Notes: generated from the sequence alone by a model not told the origin. Shown: positions 27,129-36,612, counted from the first letter of the stretch. The stretch: 64,000 bases of DNA from an uncultured Verrucomicrobia subdivision 3 bacterium (GCA_903850425.1 CAINLR010000106.1:1-64000); one strand, 5' to 3'. Program-made: numbers and translations.

Positions 27129-30100
27129 TGGACAAATCGTCGCCCGCATGTGACGGGGCTTCACCCGTGTGCTGCTTGGCGATCAAAACGTAGATCGCCG
27201 GAATCACCAGCAGCGTGAACAGCGTGCCGATGGCCATGCCGGAAACGATCACCAGGCCGATGGAATTTCTGGCGGCGGCACCAGCGCCGGTGACCATCGT
27301 CAGCGGAAAGTGGCCGGCGACCGTCGCCACGCTGGTCATCAAGACCGGGCGCAGCCGCAGCAGCGAGGCTTCGCGAATGGCGGCGACTTTTGTGCGGCCC
27401 TGGCGCTGAAGTTCGTTGGCAAACTGCACGATGAGAATGCCGTTCTTTGTCACCAACCCGACGAGCGTGACCAGGCCGACCTGCGAATAAATGTTCAGCG
27501 TGGTCGTCCAGCCATTCGTCCAGAACGGGATGTTCGGGTTCGGCATTTTCAGGAAGCAGAAGATGAGCGCGCCGAACATCGCCAGCGGCACGGACCCCAA
27601 AATGATGATCCACGGGTCGCGGAAGCTGTTGAACTGCGCGGCCAGCACGAGAAAGATCAAGGTGATGGCCAGCAGCATCGCCGGCAGAAACTTGTTGCCT
27701 TCCGTCCGCAACTGCCGTGATTCGCCGGTGTAATCCAGCCGATAACCCGCCGGCAGGATTTTCGCGCTCTCAGTTTCAAGAAATTTCAGGGCGGTGTCGA
27801 GCGGGGCGATGGCGACGCCACTCAACTTCACGGAGTTCAATTGCTGAAAACGGTTCAGCGAGCGCGGCGTGGTGTGGGTTTCAAAATGCGCGAGGGCGTT
27901 CACCGGCACGAGCTGGCCTTTCGGGCCTTTGATATAGGTGCTCTCGAGTTGGTCGGCGTTCAAACGCGCGCCGCGCCGGAGCTGCGGAATGACCTTGTAG
28001 CTGCGGCCCGCGAGATTGAAGCGGTTCACATAATTGCCGCCGACGAGGGCGGCGAGGTCGGAGCCGACGGTCTGCAAATCGAGGCCGAGCACGGCGACTT
28101 TTTCGCGGTCAATCACGAGTTCCACTTCGGGCTGGTCAATTTTCGTGTCAATGATCGGCGGGAAGGCGAACAGGCCGCTGGTCGCGGCTTTCTGCTGCAA
28201 AATCTGTGCGAACTGCAATATCTGATCCGGCTCGACGGTGGCGGACAGAATAAATTCCACCGGGAACTGGCCGCCGCCGGGCAGTGCCGGCGGCATGATC
28301 ATGTGCAACTGAATGCCCGGGACGCGATTCACCATCGCCTGCACCTCCGGCTGAATCTGGAACACGGTGCGTTTCCGCTCGCCCCACGGCTGCAGCACCA
28401 TGCCGCTGAAACCGGCGCCGGGAAAAGTGAGTTGAAACGTGTGCGCCGTCTCCGGAACTTGCTGAAACAATTTGCCCACGGCTTCCGTGTAGAACGTGGT
28501 CTGCTCAATCGTGGCATTCGCCGGTCCTTCGACGATGCCAAACACCACGCCCTGATCTTCCGTGGGCGCCAGTTCTTTTCCTTTCCAGGCCATCATGAAC
28601 ATTGGAATCGTCAGTAAACATAATCCCAGCCAGACGACATAAACCGTGGCGCGCGCCGCCAGCGTGGCATCCACAATGCGGCCGTAGATTTTTTTCAGCT
28701 TGTCAAAATCACGGTTGATGCGACCCGCCAGTCCGTGTTCTTCGCGATCATGATCCAGCAGCCGCGACGACATGACCGGCGACAAGGTGAGCGCGACGAA
28801 CCCGGAGATGAACACCGCGCCCGCCAGCGTCAGCGCAAATTCGCGGAAGAGCGAGCCGGTGAGACCGCCTTGAAACGCGATGGGCGTATAGACCGCCGCG
28901 AGCGTGATGGTCATGGCGATGACCGGTCCGATGAGTTCGCGCGCGCCCAGCAGCGCGGCATTGATGGGCGTCTTGCCTTCGCGCACATGCCGCTCGACGT
29001 TTTCGACCATCACGATCGCGTCATCCACGACGAGACCGACCGACAGCACCACCGCCAGCAGCGTCAGCAAATTCAGCGAGAAGCCGAAGGTTTGCATGAG
29101 AAAAACGCCGCCCAGGAGCGACAACGGAATCGCCACCAGCGGAATCAACACCGAGCGCAGCGAACCGAGGAACAGGAAAATCACGATGGAAACAATCAAC
29201 AGCGTTTCCGACAGCGTCTTCAAAACTTCGTGGATCGCATCCTCGATATATTTGGTCGCGTCGTAAGCCATGTGCCCGGTGAGGCCGGCCGGCAGTTCGT
29301 TTTGGATCGCGGCCATTTCTTTGCGGACGCGTTGGATCACTTCCAGCGAATTGGCGTTGGGCAGCACCCAGATGCCCATGAACACGGCGCGTTCGCCGCT
29401 GAAGCGCACCTCGCTGTCGTAATCTTCCGCGCCGAGCGTCACGTCGGCCACGTCGCGCAGCCGGACGAGCTGGTCGCCGTTCTGCCGCACCACGAGCTCT
29501 TTGAATTCATCCACGGAACGCAAATCGGTGTTCGCCGTCAGATTCACCTGCACCAGCGAACCCTGCGTGTGGCCGACCGCCGCGAGAAAATTATTGGCCG
29601 CAAGCACCTGCCGGATCTGATTCGGATTGATGCCGAACGCCGCCAGCCGGTCGGGCTTCAGCCAGATGCGCATGGCGAATGTGCGGCCGCCCAGCAGGTC
29701 CGCGCGCTGCACGCCTTCGAGCGCGGCGAAGCGCGGCTGCACAATGCGCGTCAGATAATCGGTGATCTGATTCGCCTGCAACAGGTCCGAGGAAAAACTC
29801 AGGTAGGCGGCGGCGAATTGCGAGTCGGCGGTCTCAATGTTGATTGCCGGCACCTCGGCTTCCGGCGGCAGATCGTTGCGCACCTGGTTGATCTTGGAAT
29901 TGATTTCCGACAGCGCCTTTTTGCCGTCGTAATTTAATTTCAACCGCGCCGTGATGGTGGACAGGCTGAGTTTGCTGGCCGATTCGAGGTATTCAATCCC
30001 GTCCGCCGCCGCGATGGCGCGTTCGAGCGGCTGGGTGACGAAGCCGCGCACCAGTTCCGCGCTCGCGCCGATGTAAGCCGTCGTGACGGTGATGGTGGCG

Positions 30101-30228
30101 TTCTCGTTGCGCGGATACTGGCGCACCGTGAGCGAACGGACGGCGTGCAACCCGGCGATCAAAATGATCAGGTTCACGACCAGCGCCAGCACCGGCCGGC
30201 GAATGAAAAGGTCGGTAAAGGATTTCAT
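27121..30228 (-). CDS. RND (HAE1-type) efflux pump, AcrB/MexB-like
   Basis: A 1035-residue inner-membrane pump. It begins FTDLFIRRPVLALVVNLIIL, has the proton-relay aspartates in TM4 (SVGLVVDDAIVMVENVERH), and shows the normal duplicated layout of porter domains between TM1-2 and TM7-8. Length is normal for HAE1 transporters. Its adaptor is encoded 6 bases upstream. The next gene starts within its last codons. It would work as a trimer with the adaptor and a TolC-like channel; none is encoded here. Confidence 0.95.
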   Translation of the reverse strand: MKSFTDLFIRRPVLALVVNLIILIAGLHAVRSLTVRQYPRNENATITVTTAYIGASAELVRGFVTQPLERAIAAADGIEYLESASKLSLSTITARLKLNYDGKKALSEINSKINQVRNDLPPEAEVPAINIETADSQFAAAYLSFSSDLLQANQITDYLTRIVQPRFAALEGVQRADLLGGRTFAMRIWLKPDRLAAFGINPNQIRQVLAANNFLAAVGHTQGSLVQVNLTANTDLRSVDEFKELVVRQNGDQLVRLRDVADVTLGAEDYDSEVRFSGERAVFMGIWVLPNANSLEVIQRVRKEMAAIQNELPAGLTGHMAYDATKYIEDAIHEVLKTLSETLLIVSIVIFLFLGSLRSVLIPLVAIPLSLLGGVFLMQTFGFSLNLLTLLAVVLSVGLVVDDAIVMVENVERHVREGKTPINAALLGARELIGPVIAMTITLAAVYTPIAFQGGLTGSLFREFALTLAGAVFISGFVALTLSPVMSSRLLDHDREEHGLAGRINRDFDKLKKIYGRIVDATLAARATVYVVWLGLCLLTIPMFMMAWKGKELAPTEDQGVVFGIVEGPANATIEQTTFYTEAVGKLFQQVPETAHTFQLTFPGAGFSGMVLQPWGERKRTVFQIQPEVQAMVNRVPGIQLHMIMPPALPGGGQFPVEFILSATVEPDQILQFAQILQQKAATSGLFAFPPIIDTKIDQPEVELVIDREKVAVLGLDLQTVGSDLAALVGGNYVNRFNLAGRSYKVIPQLRRGARLNADQLESTYIKGPKGQLVPVNALAHFETHTTPRSLNRFQQLNSVKLSGVAIAPLDTALKFLETESAKILPAGYRLDYTGESRQLRTEGNKFLPAMLLAITLIFLVLAAQFNSFRDPWIIILGSVPLAMFGALIFCFLKMPNPNIPFWTNGWTTTLNIYSQVGLVTLVGLVTKNGILIVQFANELQRQGRTKVAAIREASLLRLRPVLMTSVATVAGHFPLTMVTGAGAAARNSIGLVIVSGMAIGTLFTLLVIPAIYVLIAKQHTGEAPSHAGDDLSNE

Positions 30229-30234
30229 CCCGGT

Positions 30235-31353
30235 TTAATTGTTCGGCGGCGTGGGGTTTTCCGAGGCCTTGGGCGCGAGACCGTTGTTTTCCAAAATGCT
30301 CAGGCCGCTGCGGAGTTTGAAAACGCCTTCGGTCGCCACCTTGTCACCCGCCTGCAAGCCGCTCTCCACGCTCACAAAATCACCGTGACTGCGGCCCGTG
30401 CGGATGAATCTTTGCTGCACCACCAGATTGGTTGAACCGCTGTTGGTCGCCGGCGTGATGATGAAAATCGAATCACTGTAAGGTGCCCGCAACAGCGCGG
30501 TGGACGGAACCACGAGCGCCGGCTTCTCATCCGGCAACAATACTTCCACCCGCACAAACATCCCGCCGCGCAGCCGCTCGTCGGCATTTTCAAACTTGGC
30601 GCGGACGCGGACGCTGCGGGAAACCGCATCCAGGTCGGGATTGATCGCGGCGATTTCACCCTCGAATGTGTGGCCGGCATAAGCGTCGGTGGTCGCGTGG
30701 ACTTTAAGCCCGGTCGCCAGGCGCGACAATTCCTGCTGCGGCAAAGAAAAATCCACGAACATCGGCGACGGCGACTGCAACGACACAATGCCTTTGCCCG
30801 CCTCAAGCTGTTCACCCAGATTCACCAGCCGGATGCCCAGCCGCCCGGTGAACGGCGCGCGGATGGTTTTCTTCTCAATCGTCGCGCGAATGGTGTCGGC
30901 GTTGGCGTTGGCCTGCTTCAGCGCCGCCTCGGCCTGGTCCAGTTCAGATTGCGAGACCGTTTTGTCCGCCGACAATTTGCGCAGCCGTTCGGCGCTAATT
31001 TCGGCCCAGTCCACCTGCGCCTCCGCCGCGTGGAGTTGGGCCGCCTCGGAGGTCGTGCTCAGGCGCACGAGCAAATCGCCCTGCCGCACGTTGGCCCCGG
31101 ATTCAAAGGCGATTTCGCTCACCACGCCGGAAATTTCCGGCGAAACGATGACGCCCTGCGCCGCGCTGACCGAGCCGACGGACGGCAGCGTCTCCGGCCA
31201 TTTTTCCTCGCGGGCGATGGCGGACGCGATGGTTTCCACCGTTTGCGGCATGGGCATGGCCAGCATGGTTTTGATCTGCATGGTTTTCACCGCGGCGAGT
31301 CCGCCGCCCACGACCAATACAATGACGATGCCGATGAATAATTTCCGTATCAT
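30235..31353 (-). CDS. RND periplasmic adaptor (AcrA/MexE-like membrane-fusion protein)
   Basis: About 372 residues: N-terminal anchor/signal (KLFIGIVIVLVVGGGLAAVK), lipoyl half SPEISGVVSEIAFESGANVR, alpha hairpin (~105-165), second lipoyl half IRAPFTGRLGIRLVNLGEQL, beta barrel, and the membrane-proximal domain. The ATG at 31353 overlaps the TetR stop as ATGA (31350-31353), so it is preferred over the frame's extension to 31455. It is the partner of the RND pump that follows 6 bases later. Confidence 0.93.
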   Translation of the reverse strand: MIRKLFIGIVIVLVVGGGLAAVKTMQIKTMLAMPMPQTVETIASAIAREEKWPETLPSVGSVSAAQGVIVSPEISGVVSEIAFESGANVRQGDLLVRLSTTSEAAQLHAAEAQVDWAEISAERLRKLSADKTVSQSELDQAEAALKQANANADTIRATIEKKTIRAPFTGRLGIRLVNLGEQLEAGKGIVSLQSPSPMFVDFSLPQQELSRLATGLKVHATTDAYAGHTFEGEIAAINPDLDAVSRSVRVRAKFENADERLRGGMFVRVEVLLPDEKPALVVPSTALLRAPYSDSIFIITPATNSGSTNLVVQQRFIRTGRSHGDFVSVESGLQAGDKVATEGVFKLRSGLSILENNGLAPKASENPTPPNN

Positions 31354-31985
31354 TTTTTCCTCTTGGTTTGCTGCTTCACTTGCTCCGCCTTGGGGCCGGC
31401 CCCGGCCAAAAACAGTTCCACAATTCGTTTCGCTGTCAACTGGTCCGGCTGGCACTCGTCGCAGACGAGATGGCCGACCAGATAGAAGTTAACCAAGCCA
31501 TAGAAACCGAAGGCGATTTCCTGGCTCTCAAATTGCGGGTCCAACTCGCCGGTGTTCTGCGCCGTCTTGATGAGCGAGTGGACGAACTCGAAATTGCGCT
31601 CGCACTTCTCCGCGCAGGCCGCATCCTCCGGCACCTCGCCTGGTGCCGCAAACATTGTGGCGAAGGAAATCCGCATCAGTTCGCGGTTTTCTCGGAAGTA
31701 GGCAAACAGCGCGGTGAGCGCAGCCTCCAGTTGGGCGCGGATGCCGCTGTTGTTTTCCGCCGCCGCGCGCAGCATCCGGAAACGCTCGTCGTGCGCCTCA
31801 TGCACCAGCGCCTGAAACAGTCCGGCCTTGTCCTTGAAATGATAATACAGCGCCGGCTTGGAGAGCTTGGCGTCATCCACGATGTGCTGCACCGACGTGG
31901 CCGCATAGCCGCTATTGGCGAAATGCTTGAGCGCCGCGCGCAGCAATTGCTGCCTCGTGTCGGAATGATTCGCGGGCTTGGCCAT
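31350..31985 (-). CDS. TetR/AcrR-family repressor of the efflux operon
   Basis: A 211-residue regulator with the N-terminal TetR DNA-binding domain (TRQQLLRAALKHFANSGYAA, TSVQHIVDDAKLSKPALYYH, FKDKAGLFQALV) and a ligand-binding C-terminal domain with a Cys-rich patch (DAACAEKCE; VCDECQPD). It is the first gene of the efflux operon and overlaps the adaptor gene by 4 bases. A 20-base operator sits 5 bases upstream of its start on the -10 box, so it almost certainly represses itself and the four pump genes. Confidence 0.93.
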   Translation of the reverse strand: MAKPANHSDTRQQLLRAALKHFANSGYAATSVQHIVDDAKLSKPALYYHFKDKAGLFQALVHEAHDERFRMLRAAAENNSGIRAQLEAALTALFAYFRENRELMRISFATMFAAPGEVPEDAACAEKCERNFEFVHSLIKTAQNTGELDPQFESQEIAFGFYGLVNFYLVGHLVCDECQPDQLTAKRIVELFLAGAGPKAEQVKQQTKRKK

Positions 31986-31990
31986 AAAAA

Positions 31991-32010
31991 CTTACCGAAC
32001 GGTAGGTAAG
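31991..32010. promoter_or_regulatory. TetR-type operator
   Basis: CTTACCGAACGGTAGGTAAG contains an outer dyad CTTACC/GGTAAG and an inner dyad TACC/GGTA, the usual size and form of TetR-family sites. It covers the -10 hexamer of the promoter below and ends 5 bases before the tetR start. Confidence 0.85.
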
Positions 32011-32027
32011 AAAGGATCGGTTGTCAA
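31999..32027 (-). promoter_or_regulatory. Sigma70-type promoter of the efflux operon
   Basis: On the minus strand TTGACA (32022-32027) is followed by 17 bases and TACCGT (31999-32004). The -35 is consensus and the spacing ideal. The operator overlaps the -10, which explains repression. Confidence 0.78.
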
Positions 32028-32090
32028 ATGATTTTCTGCGAACGGCTGCCCGGACGGGCGCAGCGCACTTTCTGGCAACCTGTCATTCGC

Positions 32091-32224
32091 ACCGGGCTTC
32101 CGCCCGGTGGGCGCAGGCGGTCCGGCCCCAAGCCGTTTCAACGGCTTCGTCGTTACGGCTGTGGGACACGGTTGAAACCGTTACCGTTTTCTCGGACCAC
32201 GACTCACCCGGCTGAAGCCGGGTG
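32091..32224. repeat. Cluster of palindromic repeats between the efflux and liv operons
   Basis: The 390-base gap 31986-32375 has no gene. Beyond the promoter and operator it holds ACCGGGC-TTCC-GCCCGGT (32091-32108), GCCGTT-TC-AACGGC near 32132, GGTTGAAACC near 32170, and CACCCGGC-TGAA-GCCGGGTG (32205-32224). The first and last share the CCGGGC stem wording. These look like REP-type elements. Confidence 0.7.
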
Positions 32225-32375
32225 CTAAAGAGAAAAATGGCTTGGCAAGAAAGTGACACGCGCCCGCCGACCATCACCGGCCGGAATCAAGATTGAAAGT
32301 CGGCGGCGGATTTTCTAGCCTGCATCAGCGCGTAGGACGGCGCGCACCAATCACAACGAAAACCTTGAAACGATT

Positions 32376-33530
32376 ATGACTATCTGGCGCGGACAATTTT
32401 TGGCGGCAGCGGCGGTTTCACTCTTGCTCACCGGCTGCGACAAGCCGGCGGGCGGTCCCAGGGCGGGCGGCGACACCATCAAGGTCGGCGAATTCGCGTC
32501 GTTGACCGGCAGCGAGGCGTCCTTCGGCCAGTCCTCACATCAGGGCACGCTGCTGGCCGTGGAGGAACTCAACGCCGCCGGCGGACTGCTGGGCAAAAAA
32601 ATTCAATTGCTCACCGAAGACAACCAGTCGCAGGCCGGCCAATCCGCGACGGTCGTGCGGAAATTGATTTCCAGCGACGGCGTGGTGGCGATGCTCGGCG
32701 AAGTGGCGTCCTCCCGCTCGCTCGAAGCGGGACCCATCTGCCAGCAAAACAAAATCCCGATGATCTCGCCGTCCTCCACGAATCCAAAGGTGACGCAAGT
32801 CGGCGACTATATTTTCCGCGTCTGTTTTCTCGATTCCTTTCAAGGCGGGAAAGTGCTGGCCGGGTTCGCCAATCACACGCTCAAGGCCAAGTCGGTGGCG
32901 GTTTTGAAGGATGTCAAAAGCGATTACAGCGTGGGACTGGCAAAGTTTTTTACCGATGGCTTCACGGCCAGCGGAGGGAAAATCGCGGTGGAGCAAAATT
33001 ACAGCGGCGGCGACAAGGATTTTAACGCGCAGCTCACGTCCATCAAAGCCGCCAACCCCGACGCCATTTTTGTGCCCGGTTATTACACCGAAGTGGGGTT
33101 GATTGCGTTGCAAGCCAAGCAACTCGGCATCGCCGCACCGCTGTTTGGCGGCGACGGCTGGGAATCGGACGTGCTGAGTTCCATCGGCGGTGCCGCGCTG
33201 GAAGGCGATTATTTTTCGACCCACTTTTCTCCCGACGACGTTTCGCCGGCCGCTCAGGCGTTCGTTAAGCACTTCAAGGAAAAATACCATGCCGCTCCCG
33301 ATTCGATGGCCGCGCTGGGCTACGACTCCGCGCTGATTCTGGCGGACGCGATGAAGCGCGCCGGCACGACCGACGGAGCCAAAGTCCGCGACGCCATTGC
33401 GGCCACCAAAGATTTCCACGGGGTCAGCGGCATCATCACCATTGATGCCAATCGCGATGCCTCAAAATCAGCGGTCGTCGTGACCATTAAGAACGGCGCG
33501 TTCAAATACGTCGAGACCATCGCGCCGTGA
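32376..33530 (+). CDS. livK: Branched-chain amino acid ABC transporter substrate-binding lipoprotein
   Basis: A 384-residue periplasmic binding protein of the Leu/Ile/Val family. The N-terminus has a lipoprotein signal (AAAAVSLLLTGC). The type I binding fold shows IKVGEFASLTGSEASFGQSS, LAVEELNAAGGLLGKKIQLL, EVASSRSLEAGP and KIPMISPSSTNPKVTQVGDY, all typical. It is first in the liv operon and its TGA overlaps the livH GTG. True substrates could be amides or other amino acids rather than leucine. Confidence 0.92.
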   Translation: MTIWRGQFLAAAAVSLLLTGCDKPAGGPRAGGDTIKVGEFASLTGSEASFGQSSHQGTLLAVEELNAAGGLLGKKIQLLTEDNQSQAGQSATVVRKLISSDGVVAMLGEVASSRSLEAGPICQQNKIPMISPSSTNPKVTQVGDYIFRVCFLDSFQGGKVLAGFANHTLKAKSVAVLKDVKSDYSVGLAKFFTDGFTASGGKIAVEQNYSGGDKDFNAQLTSIKAANPDAIFVPGYYTEVGLIALQAKQLGIAAPLFGGDGWESDVLSSIGGAALEGDYFSTHFSPDDVSPAAQAFVKHFKEKYHAAPDSMAALGYDSALILADAMKRAGTTDGAKVRDAIAATKDFHGVSGIITIDANRDASKSAVVVTIKNGAFKYVETIAP

Positions 33531-34432
33531 CCGAGTTTCTGCAGCAAATCATCAATGGTCTGGCGTTCGGCTCCATCCTCGCGCTGATCGCCATCGGCTA
33601 CACGATGGTCTATGGCATCCTGCGGTTCATCAATTTTGCCCACGGCGACATCTTCATGCTCGGCGCGTTCGCCGGATTTTATCTTGCGCCGAAAATCGCT
33701 TCCGTTCTGCCGCTGCCTTCGATCGCCGGCGCGCTCGTGGTCATGGTGGTTTCCATGGCGGTGTGCGCCGCCCTCGGCGTTTTGATCGAACGGCTCGCGT
33801 ATCGTCCGTTGCGCAAGCGTCCCAAACTCACCGTGCTCATCACGGCCATCGGCGTCTCGCTTTTTCTCGAATACGCCGGTCAGTTCTTCTTTGGTGCCGC
33901 ACCCAAAAAATTTCCTGAAATCCTCCCCAGCTTCTCCGTCACGCACATCGGCAGCCTGAGTTTCAACAGCAACCAGATCGTCGTGATCGCCGTCACCTTG
34001 ATTCTGTTGTTCGCGCTACGGTTGATCGTGTTGAAAACCAAAATCGGCACCGCCATGCGCGCCGTGTCCTTCAATCCCGAGGCCGCCGCGCTCATGGGCG
34101 TGAACACCGATGTGGTCATCAGCTTCACTTTCGCGCTTGGCTCCGCGCTCGCGGCGGCCGCCGGGATTTTATGGTCCATCAATTATCCCTCCATTGATCC
34201 GCTCATGGGCATTTTGCCTGGACTCAAGGCGTTCGTCGCGGCGGTGCTCGGCGGCATCGGCAACCTGCCCGGCGCGGCGCTTGGTGGCGTCATCATCGGC
34301 GTCACCGAAACGCTTGTGTCCGGCTACATTTCCTCGACCTACCGCGACGCCATTGCGTTCGCGGTGTTGATATTGATCCTGCTGGTAAAACCATCGGGCC
34401 TGCTCGGCAAGAAGGAAATCGAGAAGGTATGA
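33527..34432 (+). CDS. livH: Branched-chain amino acid ABC transporter permease LivH
   Basis: A 301-residue permease with about eight membrane helices. LQQIINGLAFGSILALIAIG at the N-terminus and RFINFAHGDIFMLGAFAGFY are hallmarks, and GLKAFVAAVLGGIGNLPGAA near residue 230 is the coupling-loop region. The GTG at 33527 overlaps the livK stop by 4 bases and its own stop overlaps livM, so translation is chained. Confidence 0.93.
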   Translation: MTEFLQQIINGLAFGSILALIAIGYTMVYGILRFINFAHGDIFMLGAFAGFYLAPKIASVLPLPSIAGALVVMVVSMAVCAALGVLIERLAYRPLRKRPKLTVLITAIGVSLFLEYAGQFFFGAAPKKFPEILPSFSVTHIGSLSFNSNQIVVIAVTLILLFALRLIVLKTKIGTAMRAVSFNPEAAALMGVNTDVVISFTFALGSALAAAAGILWSINYPSIDPLMGILPGLKAFVAAVLGGIGNLPGAALGGVIIGVTETLVSGYISSTYRDAIAFAVLILILLVKPSGLLGKKEIEKV

Positions 34433-35403
34433 ATTTCCGCCACGCCAAAACTTTTTTGCTCGGTGCGATTGCGCTGGGATTTTTGGCGTCGCTCGCGGCG
34501 AATCAAATAAATCCCTACTGGCTCTTCATTTTTTACGACATCGGCATTGGCATTGTCATGGCCGTCAGTCTAAATCTCATCAACGGTTACACCGGCCAAT
34601 TCTCCTTGGGTCACGCGGGTTTCATGGCGGTCGGTGCCTACACTTCGGCGGTCATCACCAATCAATTTGGCGAACTCAATTTCTTTGTGGCGAACGGAAT
34701 TTTTGCCGTCTCGCTCTATGCGGGCGGACTCGCGGCGGCGCTCGCCGGATTACTGGTCGGCATTCCCACACTGCGGCTGCGCGGCGATTACCTGGCCATC
34801 GTCACGCTGGGCTTCGGCGAAATCATCCGGGTCATTCTGCAAAACATGGAGAAGGTGGGCGGCGCGCGCGGCTTGAGCGTCAACCACGGCTACACGAATC
34901 TGTTTTGGACCTTCGGCCTCGCGGCGGTGACGGTTTACGTCGTCGCGTCGCTCGTCAATTCCACTTACGGCCGCGGCTTCATCGCTGTTCATGACGACGA
35001 AGTGGCGGCCGAAGCGATGGGCATCAACACCACGAAATACAAAGTCACCGCGTTTGTCGTTGGCTCGTTCTTCGCCGGCATCGCCGGTGGCCTTTACGCG
35101 CATTCAAAACAATTTCTCACGCCCGGCGGCTTCGGTTTCATGCAATCCATCACCTTCGTGGTGATGGTGATCCTTGGCGGCATGGGCAACAGCGTCGGCG
35201 TCATCTTGGCGGCGATTTTGCTGACGCTGCTGCCGGAAGGTTTGCGGATGCTGTCCGGCATCGAACACCTGCCCGGCTTCAGCGCCGAACGCCCGCTCGG
35301 CTGGATTGGCGACACGCGGATGATCATCTATTCGCTGCTGCTCATCGCGCTGATGCTCACAAGACCGCAAGGCCTCTTTTCCTTCCGAAGGAAAAGAAAT
35401 TAA
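34429..35403 (+). CDS. livM: Branched-chain amino acid ABC transporter permease LivM
   Basis: A 324-residue permease. ISLNLINGYTGQFSLGHAGF-type sequence near residue 45, LRLRGDYLAIVTLGFGEIIR, and the ATP-ase contact motif GRGFIAVHDDEVAAEAMGIN are present. The ATG overlaps the livH stop (ATGA). The stop TAA is the first copy of an AT-rich repeat, after which a foreign-looking four-helix-bundle gene separates livM from livG. Confidence 0.93.
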   Translation: MNFRHAKTFLLGAIALGFLASLAANQINPYWLFIFYDIGIGIVMAVSLNLINGYTGQFSLGHAGFMAVGAYTSAVITNQFGELNFFVANGIFAVSLYAGGLAAALAGLLVGIPTLRLRGDYLAIVTLGFGEIIRVILQNMEKVGGARGLSVNHGYTNLFWTFGLAAVTVYVVASLVNSTYGRGFIAVHDDEVAAEAMGINTTKYKVTAFVVGSFFAGIAGGLYAHSKQFLTPGGFGFMQSITFVVMVILGGMGNSVGVILAAILLTLLPEGLRMLSGIEHLPGFSAERPLGWIGDTRMIIYSLLLIALMLTRPQGLFSFRRKRN

Positions 35404-35849
35404 AAATGAAAAATTAAAAATGAAAAAAGCGGATTCTCAGCCGGAAAATTACATTGGCAAGCCACGCGACATTGTTGAACGCTCTTTTGAATTTGCCGTC
35501 CGCATCATCCAGCTTTGCGGAAAAATGGATGAACGTCCGGGCGTTGGCCGGGTGATGATGAGCCAGATTCTTCGCGCCGGAACGAGTGTTCCGGCAAATG
35601 TCGAAGAAGCGCAAGCCGCGCAAAGCAAGGCTGATTTTGTCAGCAAAATGTCCATCGCCCTGAAAGAAGCGCGCGAAACGCATCTACGCTTACGCCTGCT
35701 GGCGACTGCCAAACTTTTTCCTGATAAACAACTGCAACCGCTGATTGATGAAGCCGATGAAATTCGCCGCGTGATTGGCGCAATCATTGTTTCCAGCAAG
35801 CGTGGCGGAGAATCCTGATTTTTTAATTTTACATTTTTAATTTTTAATT
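35399..35849. repeat. AT-rich inverted-repeat cassette carrying the four-helix-bundle gene
   Basis: The left end at about 35399-35427 is rich in TTAAAAATGAAAAA. The right end at 35818-35849 reads TAATTTTACATTTTTAATTT then TTAATTC and is close to its reverse complement. Together they bracket the 35420-35818 gene inside the liv operon. The 27-base right end recurs exactly at the end of a nearly empty version at 36611-36707. Confidence 0.72.
35420..35818 (+). CDS. Four-helix-bundle protein (S23/IVP family)
   Basis: A 132-residue helical protein. IVERSFEFAVRIIQLCGKM, MSQILRAGTSVPANVEEAQA, SKADFVSKMSIALKEARETH and LRLLATAKLFPD match the four-helix-bundle family first known from 23S rRNA intervening sequences and related to Avd of diversity-generating retroelements. 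It lies between livM and livG with AT-rich inverted repeats on both sides, so it is an insertion rather than part of the transporter. No catalytic motif is visible; relatives form pentamers that bind nucleic acid. It has no obvious Shine-Dalgarno and is in the operon's direction. Confidence 0.88.
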   Translation: MKKADSQPENYIGKPRDIVERSFEFAVRIIQLCGKMDERPGVGRVMMSQILRAGTSVPANVEEAQAAQSKADFVSKMSIALKEARETHLRLRLLATAKLFPDKQLQPLIDEADEIRRVIGAIIVSSKRGGES

Positions 35850-35850
35850 C

Positions 35851-36612
35851 ATGCCTTCCCTGCTCCAACTCGACCAAACCACCATCCGCTTCGGCGGACT
35901 TACGGCGGTGTCGGAACTGGATTTGCAGATCGGCCGCAACGAACTGGTTGGACTCATCGGCCCAAACGGCGCGGGCAAAACCACTGCGTTTAATCTTATC
36001 ACTGGCGTCTATCAACCGACCAGTGGCGAGGTTGCTTTTGATGGCAAATCCATCGTGGGCAGCAAACCGTATCACATCACTGCGCGCGGCATTGCGCGGA
36101 CGTTTCAGAACATCCGGCTGTTTCCGTCGCTCACGGTTTTCGATAATGTCCGCGCGGTGTTTCATCTGCATCTGCGCGGCGACGTGCGCCACGCGCTGTG
36201 GCGCGGCAAGGGTTATCACGCCGAAGAAAAATCCATTGCCGACCGCGTCATGGAGTTGCTGGAAATTTTTCAGCTCGGCAAATTCCGCGACGAAGCGGCG
36301 AAGAGCTTGAGCTACGGCGACCAGCGGCGCCTGGAAATCGTGCGTGCGCTGGCGGCGAAACCAAAATTGCTTTTGCTCGACGAACCCGCCGCCGGCATGA
36401 ACGCCACCGAGAAGGTCGAGCTCACGCGGCTCATCCAGTTCATCAAGGACAAATTTCAGATTTCCATCCTGCTGGTCGAGCATGATATGAAAGTGGTGAT
36501 GGGCATCTGCGAACGCATTGTGGTTTTGGATTACGGCATTAAAATCGCCGAAGGCAAACCGGAAGAAGTGCGCGCGAACCCGAAAGTCATTGCGGCGTAT
36601 CTGGGGGAATGA
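35851..36612 (+). CDS. livG: Branched-chain amino acid ABC transporter ATP-binding protein LivG
   Basis: A 253-residue ATPase: Walker A GLIGPNGAGKTTAFNLITG near residue 36, Q-loop ARTFQNIRLFPSLTVFDN, signature LSYGDQRRLEIVRAL, Walker B LLLLDEPAAGMN and switch His in LLVEHDMKVVMGICERIVVL. The LivG-specific C-terminal EGKPEEVRANPKVIAAYLGE is intact. Only the inserted cassette separates it from livM. The signature is slightly altered (SYGDQ for SGGEQ), which is usual in LivG. Confidence 0.94.
   Translation: MPSLLQLDQTTIRFGGLTAVSELDLQIGRNELVGLIGPNGAGKTTAFNLITGVYQPTSGEVAFDGKSIVGSKPYHITARGIARTFQNIRLFPSLTVFDNVRAVFHLHLRGDVRHALWRGKGYHAEEKSIADRVMELLEIFQLGKFRDEAAKSLSYGDQRRLEIVRALAAKPKLLLLDEPAAGMNATEKVELTRLIQFIKDKFQISILLVEHDMKVVMGICERIVVLDYGIKIAEGKPEEVRANPKVIAAYLGE

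Noticed and set aside
31986-32375. Riboswitch or small RNA upstream of livK
   Set aside because: The stems are REP-like palindromes with unrelated loops; no recognised aptamer core.
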